From: an uncultured Dyadobacter sp.
GTDB lineage: Bacteria; Bacteroidota; Bacteroidia; Cytophagales; Spirosomataceae
Assembly (NCBI GenBank): GCA_946481035.1
Contig: CAMLNK010000394.1
Coordinates: forward strand, 1-5,133
DNA: 5,133 nucleotides
Direction of reading: 5' to 3'
Position numbers and translations under genes: made by a program
In this document: positions 1 to 5,133 of the stretch, piece by piece
How positions within the stretch are numbered: position 1 is the stretch's first letter
How the letters are laid out: every line of letters begins with the position of its first letter
Notes under the pieces: model-generated
The model's database searches: none
What the model was told of the DNA's origin: nothing
The model's input: the letters and a program-made list of their open reading frames with translations, nothing else

Positions 1-1
1 G

Positions 2-1156
2 ATCGATTTCGACGAAATCCTCGACCGCAAAAACAGCATTGTACACAGGATGCGCGGCAATTCCGAAAAGCGTATCCTCGACACCGCCGGCCTCGACCTC
101 ATTTACGGTACGGCGCGTTTCAGTGGCCGAAAGGAGATTACCGTTTCATTTCCGGAAGGCGGAGCCGAAACATTCACCGCCGACAAATTTTTCCTCAACA
201 CCGGCCTGCAACCCATCATTCCCGACATCGAGGGCATTCACAGCATTCCCTACCTCACCTCCACAACTATTATGGAGCTATCCGAAATCCCCGAGCATCT
301 GCTCATTCTCGGCAGCGGGTACATTGCATTGGAATTCGGGCAAATGTTCGCGCGGTTCGGCAGCAAAGTGACGCTGGTCGAGCGCTCGAAAAGGATTTTG
401 AAAAAAGAGGACGCAGATATTGCCGAAGAGGTCACCCGCATTCTCGCACAGGAAGACATTGAAATAATCACCAGCACCCAGGCTGTCGGGTTTTCGCAAA
501 ACGGCACCATTATCAACGTCACGCTCGAAACCGAGGGCATTCCAAGTCAGCGCACGTGTACGCACGTACTCGTGGCCGCGGGGCGTAAACCGCAACTCGG
601 CGGGCTGGGCCTCGAAGTGGCGGGTGTGGAGCTGAGTGAAAAGGGATATATTAAAGTAAATGCGCAGCTGGAAACCTCCGCAGAAGGCATTTTTGCATTG
701 GGCGACGTCAAGGGTGGGCCTGCATTCACGCACGTTTCCTATGACGATTACCGGTTGATCATTCAGCATGTAGTTGGGCAAAAACAAATCGATATTCAGG
801 ACCGCCTTATCCCATATTGCATGTTCATGGACCCACAGCTTGGCCGGGTGGGCATAACCGAACAGCAAGCGCGGGAAAAAGGCCTGGATATCAAAGTAGC
901 GGTTTTAAAAAATGACAGCGTGGCGCGCTCTATCGAAACCGGCGACGAGCGGGGCATGATGAAGGCCGTCGTGGATGCCCGAACCGGGCAAATCCTGGGC
1001 GCGGCGGTGCTGGCCGAGCAAGGCGGTGAGATCGTCACGCTCCTGCAAATGGCGATGATCGGCGGGGTTACCTATGACCGGATCATGAACGGTGTATTTG
1101 CACATCCGACCTACGCGGAATCGCTTAATAACCTTTTCATGACGCTCGATTCGTAG
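2..1156 (+). CDS. Class I pyridine nucleotide-disulfide oxidoreductase, RclA/mercuric-reductase-like (5' end cut off)
   Basis: This is a FAD- and NAD(P)H-dependent flavoprotein of the glutathione/mercuric/lipoamide reductase family, expected to be a cytosolic homodimer. The frame is open to the left window edge (it reads IDFDEILDRKNSIV before the first ATG at 50). The true start is therefore outside, and ATG 50 is internal. About 384 residues are visible against a usual 440-470. What is missing is the N-terminal FAD-binding GxGxxG and the redox-active CxxxxC region, so disulfide activity cannot be confirmed. Visible elements are the NAD(P)-binding GSGYIALE (311-334), followed by VTLVER, whose acidic residue at the end of strand 2 hints at NADH preference. 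The second FAD motif GIFALGDV is at 686-709. The C-terminal dimerisation domain ends with HPTYAE (1103-1120), carrying the family's His-Glu dyad. There is no C-terminal Cys pair as in MerA, so mercuric reductase is unlikely. An RclA/YkgC-like enzyme is the best fit, but the substrate is unknown. Confidence 0.88.
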   Translation: MDFDEILDRKNSIVHRMRGNSEKRILDTAGLDLIYGTARFSGRKEITVSFPEGGAETFTADKFFLNTGLQPIIPDIEGIHSIPYLTSTTIMELSEIPEHLLILGSGYIALEFGQMFARFGSKVTLVERSKRILKKEDADIAEEVTRILAQEDIEIITSTQAVGFSQNGTIINVTLETEGIPSQRTCTHVLVAAGRKPQLGGLGLEVAGVELSEKGYIKVNAQLETSAEGIFALGDVKGGPAFTHVSYDDYRLIIQHVVGQKQIDIQDRLIPYCMFMDPQLGRVGITEQQAREKGLDIKVAVLKNDSVARSIETGDERGMMKAVVDARTGQILGAAVLAEQGGEIVTLLQMAMIGGVTYDRIMNGVFAHPTYAESLNNLFMTLDS

Positions 1157-1174
1157 GGTTGCGTCGCTTTTTTT
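1141..1174 (+). terminator. Possible weak intrinsic terminator at the end of the oxidoreductase gene
   Basis: The arms GACGC (1141-1145) and GCGTC (1161-1165) can pair across a 15-nt loop that includes the TAG stop codon. A run of seven T (1168-1174) follows two bases later. The stem is short and the loop long, so termination would be inefficient. If real, it partly separates the oxidoreductase from the egt genes. If not, transcription may read through. Confidence 0.28.
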
Positions 1175-1179
1175 ACCGG

Positions 1180-1233
1180 AAATGGATCGTTTTTCGACTG
1201 ATTTACGTACAAAAAGAATATGCAAATCCATTT
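1180..1233. repeat. 8-bp inverted repeat in the gap upstream of the transporter operon
   Basis: AAATGGAT (1180-1187) is the exact reverse complement of ATCCATTT (1226-1233), with 38 bp between the arms. The right arm overlaps the compact dyad at 1221-1237. The arms could be paired protein-binding half-sites or a chance match in AT-rich intergenic DNA. Confidence 0.28.
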
Positions 1234-1237
1234 TGCA
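1221..1237. promoter_or_regulatory. 17-bp dyad TGCAAA-N5-TTTGCA, candidate operator of the egt operon
   Basis: Perfect 6-bp arms (1221-1226 and 1232-1237) flank a 5-bp spacer, 31 bp before the ATPase start codon. The size and position suit a dimeric regulator. A second small palindrome, TAAC-T-GTTA, sits at 1251-1259. I found no convincing Bacteroidota promoter (TTG near -33 with TAnnTTTG near -7) in the 112-bp gap, so the promoter is unplaced. The gap holds no other recognisable gene or RNA. Confidence 0.3.
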
Positions 1238-1268
1238 GACCTGAACCACGTAACTGTTAGCAAACACC

Positions 1269-2030
1269 ATGATCATTGCCGACCACATCAGCAAGCATTT
1301 TAATGGGATTGAGGCGGTTAAAGACATTTCCTTCCGGGTCGGAGAAGGCGAAACGATGGTGCTGTTGGGTACCAGCGGCTGCGGCAAAACCACCACGCTG
1401 AAAATGCTCAACCGGCTGATAGAAGCAACTTCCGGCCGCATAGAAATTCTTGGTAAAAATATCTCCGAAGAAAAGCCGGAAATACTCAGGCGGTCGATCG
1501 GCTATGTTTCTCAAAATAATGGCCTTTTCCCGCATTATACTGTCGCTGAAAACATTGCCGTGGTGCCGAAATTGCTGAACTGGCAGTCGACCGATATTCA
1601 GGAGCATACCAGTCGCTGGCTCGAACAGCTGAAACTTCCGGCGCATTTCAAGAACAAATTTCCCGGCGAGCTCAGTGGAGGCCAGCAGCAGCGTGTGGCC
1701 ATTGCACGGGCATTGATCGCCAACCCGCCGGTACTGCTGCTCGACGAGCCTTTCGGCGCGCTCGACCCCGTCACCCGCGCGAGCGTACGCAGGGATTTCG
1801 CCGAACTGCCCGCATTGAAACAGAAAACCATCGTGCTTGTCACCCACGACGTGCAGGAAGCGCTTCAAATGGGCGACCATATTTGCCTGATGGACAAAGG
1901 AAGCATTGTGCAGCAAGGCACACCCGCCGATCTGCTGCTCAGGCCTGTGAACGAGTTCGTACACGCCTTCTTCGGCCAGCAGCTCGACGATATTTCCCGC
2001 ATTTACGAACGCATCAGAGCACAGGTATAA
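1269..2030 (+). CDS. egtV: ABC transporter ATP-binding subunit, quaternary-amine/ergothioneine uptake type (EgtV/OpuCA-like)
   Basis: This 253-aa cytoplasmic ATPase powers the importer encoded by the next gene. All nucleotide-binding motifs are present: Walker A GTSGCGKTT (residues 34-42), Q-loop Gln82 in YVSQNNGLFPH, signature LSGGQQQR (135-142), Walker B VLLLDEP (155-161), D-loop GALD (163-166) and switch His193 in LVTHD. The sequence matches the ProV/OpuCA/OsmV group, which serves betaine-type substrates. It stops soon after the ATPase core and lacks the tandem CBS domains that give ProV/OpuCA about 380-400 residues and ionic-strength sensing, so osmotic gating is unlikely. The short form fits EgtV. 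ATG 1269 is the only sensible start, with no Shine-Dalgarno sequence, as is usual in Bacteroidota. The stop overlaps the permease start as TAATG (2028-2032), indicating translational coupling. The ATPase role is certain. The substrate is inferred from the adjacent egtB and egtD, and an osmoprotectant remains possible. Confidence 0.93.
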   Translation: MIIADHISKHFNGIEAVKDISFRVGEGETMVLLGTSGCGKTTTLKMLNRLIEATSGRIEILGKNISEEKPEILRRSIGYVSQNNGLFPHYTVAENIAVVPKLLNWQSTDIQEHTSRWLEQLKLPAHFKNKFPGELSGGQQQRVAIARALIANPPVLLLDEPFGALDPVTRASVRRDFAELPALKQKTIVLVTHDVQEALQMGDHICLMDKGSIVQQGTPADLLLRPVNEFVHAFFGQQLDDISRIYERIRAQV

Positions 2031-3607
2031 TGGAAGAGCAGCAAAGCTTATGGACATTTATGGCGCAGCAATCCGGCAAGCTGTGGAGCCAGACTGTGGC
2101 CCATATCGGCCTGACCTGCATTTCGCTCCTCGTCGCAATCGCCGTCGGGCTTCCGCTGGGAATCTGGATCGCGCGGCGGAAAAAGGCGGCGTGGCTGGTA
2201 CTTGGCATTGCAGGTGTGCTGCAAACCATTCCCAGCATTGCATTGCTCGGTTTCATGATCCCGCTCCTCGGGATCGGGGCGCTACCTGCCATTACGGCGC
2301 TGTTTCTCTACGCACTATTACCCATTATCCGGAACACCTACACGGGCATTACCGGCGTCGACCCGGCCATTACCGAATCGGCGCGGGGCATGGGAATGAG
2401 CGCGTGGCAGATATTAATGAGCGTAGAACTACCGCTGGCAATGCCTGTGATCCTTGCGGGTATCCGTACCGCGACGGTCATTAATGTGGGTGTGGCTACC
2501 CTGGCCGCTTACATTGCGGCGGGTGGCCTGGGCGAATTTATTTTCGGCGGAATCGCATTGAATAACACGCAAATGATCCTCGCCGGGGCCATTCCGGCCG
2601 CATTGCTGGCAGTGCTGTTCGACTTTCTGCTTTCGTTGCTTCAAAAGACGGGTTTGAGAAAAATGCGTAAAATCTCGATCGTATTGCCGGTCCTGTTGCT
2701 TTTGCTCTCCTCATTTTACCTCATACCTTACACCAAAGGCGCCCTGCTGGCCGGTTTCACACCTGAATTCATGGGCCGCGAGGATGGTTACCTGGGTTTG
2801 AAATCGAAATACGGACTGAATATTCCAACAGTCGTGATCAGCGACGCGGTGATGTACAAGGCCGCATTTGAAGAAAAGCTGGACGTTATCAGCGGATACA
2901 GCACCGATGGCAGGCTCAAAGCATTCGACCTGGTAACGCTGGACGACGACCGGCACATTTTCCCACCCTATTATGCGGCACCGGTCGTGCGGAGCGAAAT
3001 AATGCAGCGACATCCTGAATTACAGCCGGTTTTGGAAAAACTTTCGGGTTATATCAATGACTCCGTCATGACGGAGCTGAACTACCGGGTCGATTATCTG
3101 AAACAAACCCCGGACCGTGTCGCGCATGATTTTCTGGTATCCAAAAATCTCTATCAATCGCCTCGCAGCGGCAATGGGGGCACGATTCGCCTCGGATCGA
3201 AGATTTTCGCCGAGCAATATATCCTTATTCAAATGTATAAGGAGCTGATCGAAGGCAATACCGACCTCAAATGCATCACCAAAACCGGCCTCGGCGGCAC
3301 GAAAATATGCTTCGATGCATTGAATAATGCTGAAATCGATATGTACCCCGAATACACCGGCACGGGCCTGCTCGCAATCCTCAAACCCGACCGCACACAG
3401 TTGAAAAGCCTGGGCGGCGACCGGGAAAAGGTATATGAATATGTCAAAAACGAATTTTTAAAACGATACAAGCTGCAATGGCTACGGCCTATCGGCTTCA
3501 ATAACGCCTACGCGCTCATGATGCGCCGCACGCAGGCACAATCCTTGAATATCCAAACCATCACCGATCTGAAAAATTATGCAACTAATGGAAACCACCG
3601 GCATTAG
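2030..3607 (+). CDS. egtU: Fused ABC permease and substrate-binding protein, EgtU/ProWX-like, with reordered (circularly permuted) binding domain
   Basis: This 525-aa inner-membrane protein joins the permease and the extracytoplasmic substrate-binding domain (SBD) of a type F importer, as in pneumococcal EgtU and OpuC/ProWX fusions. Residues about 20-205 are the permease, with several hydrophobic helices and the EAA coupling loop (E116, G122, LP 134-135) that contacts the ATPase. Residues about 214-233 are a further hydrophobic anchor. The SBD follows in unusual order. Residues 236-374 carry the family's C-terminal half: AGFTPEF, REDG, YGL, GYSTDGR, DDD, FPPY, LNYRVD and VAHDFL. Residues 375-384 are a linker (YQSPRSGNGG). 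Residues 385-516 carry the family's N-terminal half: IRLGSKIFAEQ, LGGTKI, YPEYTGT, GFNNAYA and TITDL. Both halves look intact. ATG 2030 is chosen because it overlaps the ATPase stop as TAATG. The longer frame upstream runs inside the ATPase gene. The 3' end overlaps egtB, and the last residues (TNGNHRH) may not be part of the fold. Ergothioneine, hercynine or another betaine is the inferred ligand, from family and operon context. Confidence 0.9.
   Translation: MEEQQSLWTFMAQQSGKLWSQTVAHIGLTCISLLVAIAVGLPLGIWIARRKKAAWLVLGIAGVLQTIPSIALLGFMIPLLGIGALPAITALFLYALLPIIRNTYTGITGVDPAITESARGMGMSAWQILMSVELPLAMPVILAGIRTATVINVGVATLAAYIAAGGLGEFIFGGIALNNTQMILAGAIPAALLAVLFDFLLSLLQKTGLRKMRKISIVLPVLLLLLSSFYLIPYTKGALLAGFTPEFMGREDGYLGLKSKYGLNIPTVVISDAVMYKAAFEEKLDVISGYSTDGRLKAFDLVTLDDDRHIFPPYYAAPVVRSEIMQRHPELQPVLEKLSGYINDSVMTELNYRVDYLKQTPDRVAHDFLVSKNLYQSPRSGNGGTIRLGSKIFAEQYILIQMYKELIEGNTDLKCITKTGLGGTKICFDALNNAEIDMYPEYTGTGLLAILKPDRTQLKSLGGDREKVYEYVKNEFLKRYKLQWLRPIGFNNAYALMMRRTQAQSLNIQTITDLKNYATNGNHRH
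2735..3151 (+). other. Substrate-binding domain segment corresponding to the family's C-terminal half
   Basis: These are residues 236-374 of the fusion protein. In EgtU/OpuCC/ProX proteins these motifs (GFTPEF-REDG-GL-YGL, YSTDGR, LDDD-FPPY-A-P, LSGYI, LNYRVD, VAHDFL) form the second half of the domain and end the protein. Here they come directly after the membrane anchor at residues about 214-233. Confidence 0.85.
3182..3577 (+). other. Substrate-binding domain segment corresponding to the family's N-terminal half
   Basis: These are residues 385-516 of the fusion protein. The block runs from the opening strand IRLGSKIFAEQ through LGGT, IDMYPEYTGT and GFNNAYA to TITDLKNYA. In the family it normally begins the binding domain and leads straight into the AGFTPEF block. 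Here it ends the protein, joined to the other half by a Ser/Gly-containing linker at 3152-3181. Confidence 0.85.
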
Positions 3608-4745
3608 GGAAGCATTTCACAATGTCAGAAAACATTCGGAATACATTTGTGCACCGCTCGAAACGGAAGATTACGTACCGCAGCCGGTCGCATTCGTGAG
3701 CCCGCCCAAGTGGCACCTGGCGCATTCCACCTGGTTTTTTGAGACATTCATCCTCAAACCCAATGTGCCGGGCTACCGCGTTTACGACCCCGATTTCAAC
3801 TATTTGTTCAACAGCTATTACAACAATGTAGGCGAGCGCACGCTCCGCACCGACCGCGGGAACGTGACGCGCCCCACCACAAAGGCCGTATACGCCTACC
3901 GCAGGTACGTGGACGAGCAAATGGACTCATTTCTCGAAGAGCTCACCGACCCGGACATTCTTGCGTTGGTCGAGCTTGGCCTGCATCACGAGCAGCAGCA
4001 TCAGGAACTGCTCATTACCGACATTAAATTCATTCTCGGCCATAACCCGCTTTTTCCGGTGTACCGCGAAGGGCAGAATATGGTTAGCGCCCGCAATACC
4101 GAAACGGGTTTTCTCACCATCCCCGAAGGCATTTACGATATCGGGCACCAGGGGGAAGGGTTTTGTTTTGATAATGAACTAGGCAGGCACAAAGTCTACC
4201 TGCACGAATTTGAAATAGCCAAAGGGCTCGTTACAAATGGGGAATACATCGATTTCATGCAAGCCGGCGGCTACCAGGATTTCAACCTCTGGCTGGATGA
4301 AGGCTGGTCGTGGGTAAATGCAAATCACATTTCGGCCCCAATGTACTGGCATCAGATCGACGGACAATGGCACTATTTTACCCTGAATGGATTGCAAAAA
4401 GTGGATTCTGAGGCTATTTTAACTCATATCAGCTTTTTCGAAGCCGCTGCATTCGCCCAATGGAAAGGAATGCGGCTGCCTACCGAGTTCGAATGGGAAA
4501 TCGCTTCCGCCAACCTCGACTGGGGCCGGCGCTGGGAGTGGACCAACAGCGCCTACCTGCCCTACCCGGGGTTTTCCAAGGCGCCGGGAGCCGTGGGCGA
4601 ATACAACGGCAAGTTCATGGTGAACCAGATGGTGCTGCGCGGCGCATCGGTCGCTACCTCGCCCGGGCATGCACGCAAAACCTACCGTAATTTCTTTCAC
4701 ACACACGAGCGCTGGCAATACACGGGCATCCGGCTTGCGCAATAA
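3579..4745 (+). CDS. egtB: Hercynine oxygenase / ergothioneine sulfoxide synthase EgtB
   Basis: EgtB is a non-haem iron(II) enzyme that uses O2 to join hercynine to a cysteine or gamma-glutamylcysteine thiol, forming the sulfoxide precursor of ergothioneine in the cytosol. The N-terminal DinB_2-type domain (residues about 10-150) has the expected iron ligands by homology: His49 in WHLAH, and His137 and His141 in HEQQHQE (HX3HXE). Tyr80-Tyr81 in NSYY may correspond to the tandem active-site tyrosines of Cys-using EgtBs. The C-terminal formylglycine-generating-enzyme-like domain (about 178-388) shows RLPTEFEWE (299-307), WEWTNSAYLPYPGF and the closing TYRNFF...RW..TGIRLA. RGAS (354-357) replaces the more usual RGGS. 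The 388 residues fit the compact Bacteroidota form. ATG 3579 overlaps the transporter gene by 29 bp. ATG 3588 (three codons later) is equally plausible, as neither has a Shine-Dalgarno sequence. No egtA (gamma-Glu-Cys ligase) or egtC is visible, which favours cysteine as sulfur donor (inference). Confidence 0.95.
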   Translation: MQLMETTGIREAFHNVRKHSEYICAPLETEDYVPQPVAFVSPPKWHLAHSTWFFETFILKPNVPGYRVYDPDFNYLFNSYYNNVGERTLRTDRGNVTRPTTKAVYAYRRYVDEQMDSFLEELTDPDILALVELGLHHEQQHQELLITDIKFILGHNPLFPVYREGQNMVSARNTETGFLTIPEGIYDIGHQGEGFCFDNELGRHKVYLHEFEIAKGLVTNGEYIDFMQAGGYQDFNLWLDEGWSWVNANHISAPMYWHQIDGQWHYFTLNGLQKVDSEAILTHISFFEAAAFAQWKGMRLPTEFEWEIASANLDWGRRWEWTNSAYLPYPGFSKAPGAVGEYNGKFMVNQMVLRGASVATSPGHARKTYRNFFHTHERWQYTGIRLAQ

Positions 4746-4755
4746 TTCATGAGTT

Positions 4756-5133
4756 ATGACAGACATCCAAACTTTTGCCAGGGACATCCATAAGGGGTTG
4801 TCCGCACCACAGAAACATATTTCGAGCAAGTACTTTTACGACGACATCGGCAGCGGGATTTTCCAGGACATCATGAAAATGCCGGAATACTACCCTACCC
4901 CGTGCGAATTCGAGATTTTGTCGCTTCAAGGCGAGAATATTATTCAAAAGCTGGCATTCAACGGACCATTTCAGGTCGTAGAATTTGGTGCCGGGGATGG
5001 TATCAAAACCCGCCAGTTGCTCAAAAAACTCGTCGAGCGGCAGGTCGATTTTGCCTATGTGCCTATCGATATTTCTGCGAAGGCCATCGAAGAACTGACG
5101 GCCAATATGCACGCTCATTTGCCCGGTTTGAAG
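4756..5133 (+). CDS. egtD: L-histidine N-alpha-methyltransferase EgtD (3' end cut off)
   Basis: EgtD transfers three methyl groups from S-adenosylmethionine to the alpha-amino group of histidine, giving hercynine, the substrate of EgtB. Only the first 126 residues of about 320 are in the window. The frame runs open to the right edge. Diagnostic features are KYFYDDIGSGIFQDI (residues 25-39), MPEYYPTPCEFEIL (42-55), where the Tyr45/Tyr46 region contributes to histidine binding in the family, SAM motif I VVEFGAGDGIKTRQLL (74-89), and YVPIDIS (101-107) ending strand 2. The catalytic-pocket residues of the C-terminal half lie outside. ATG 4756 is the first possible start: the frame has a TGA at 4750-4752, and the ATG at 4749 is in another frame that soon stops. 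The gene follows egtB by 10 bp, so the two are surely co-transcribed. Confidence 0.94.
   Translation, partial: MTDIQTFARDIHKGLSAPQKHISSKYFYDDIGSGIFQDIMKMPEYYPTPCEFEILSLQGENIIQKLAFNGPFQVVEFGAGDGIKTRQLLKKLVERQVDFAYVPIDISAKAIEELTANMHAHLPGLK

Noticed and set aside
50..52. ATG at 50 as the start of the oxidoreductase
   Set aside because: The frame is open to the window edge and the residues before it (IDFDEILDRKNSIV) fit the family, so the gene begins outside the window.
2..1156. Calling the first gene mercuric reductase (merA)
   Set aside because: The C-terminal vicinal cysteines typical of MerA are absent, and no mer genes are nearby.
278..1441. Several minus-strand open frames (for example 278-868 and 905-1441) across the oxidoreductase and the intergenic gap
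   Set aside because: They overlap a strongly supported flavoprotein frame, encode no recognisable motif and arise easily in GC-moderate coding DNA.
1883..2029. A longer N-terminus for the permease fusion, starting inside the ATPase gene
   Set aside because: The extra 49 residues are Arg-rich and unlike any permease N-terminus. ATG 2030, overlapping the preceding stop, gives a normal permease start.
1257..2057. A 266-codon open frame on the minus strand opposite the ATPase gene
   Set aside because: It is a complete shadow of egtV. Its translation shows no recognisable domain, while the + strand has every ABC ATPase motif.
2735..3577. Two truncated binding-domain copies, or a pseudogene, instead of one permuted domain
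   Set aside because: The two blocks are complementary with no repeated motif, the frame is intact, and the conserved motifs are undamaged. A decayed tandem copy would be expected to leave overlaps or lesions.
4749..4793. ATG at 4749 as the egtD start
   Set aside because: That frame meets a TAA after 14 codons. The EgtD frame starts at ATG 4756.
3585..4829. Minus-strand frames opposite egtB (for example 3585-3920 and 4419-4829)
   Set aside because: They are shadows of egtB and egtD, which carry clear catalytic motifs on the + strand.
1..5133. tRNA or rRNA genes, CRISPR arrays, insertion sequences, attachment sites
   Set aside because: Reading the window showed no cloverleaf, regularly spaced repeats, transposase motif or terminal repeats. 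Almost all of it is coding.

Overview
The window looks like chromosomal DNA from a member of the Bacteroidota, probably a Cytophagales bacterium of the Dyadobacter/Spirosoma kind. This is inferred from the moderate GC content (roughly 50-55% by eye), the lack of Shine-Dalgarno-like sequence before any start, and the Bacteroidota-like wording of the EgtB and EgtD proteins. The genus is not proven. All genes lie on the + strand, and the window cuts the first and last genes.

Layout: (1) Positions 2-1156 hold the C-terminal ~384 residues of a flavin disulfide oxidoreductase of the RclA/mercuric-reductase-like class. (2) A 112-bp gap (1157-1268) holds a weak terminator candidate and small dyads that could be an operator. 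(3) Positions 1269-2030 encode a short ABC ATPase of the OpuCA/ProV/EgtV type. (4) Positions 2030-3607 encode a 525-aa protein fusing an OpuCB/EgtU-type permease to a substrate-binding domain. (5) Positions 3579-4745 encode EgtB, the iron-dependent sulfoxide synthase of ergothioneine biosynthesis. (6) Positions 4756-5133 encode the N-terminal 126 residues of EgtD, the histidine trimethyltransferase.

The four genes from 1269 onward are packed with overlaps of 1 and 29 bp and a 10-bp gap, so they almost certainly form one operon, egtV-egtU-egtB-egtD. EgtD makes hercynine (histidine betaine) from histidine. EgtB adds sulfur to hercynine with O2. The EgtUV-like importer probably takes up ergothioneine or a related betaine. 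The operon therefore joins synthesis and uptake of one low-molecular-weight thiol, and a redox enzyme lies just upstream.

The most striking observation is in the fused transporter. The two halves of its substrate-binding domain are in reversed order compared with EgtU, OpuCC and ProX. The family's C-terminal half (AGFTPEF...FPPY...VAHDFL) follows the membrane anchor. A Ser/Gly linker comes next, and then the family's N-terminal half (IRLGSK...LGGT...YPEYTGT...TITDL). No segment is duplicated or missing, so this reads as a circularly permuted binding domain in an otherwise intact gene.
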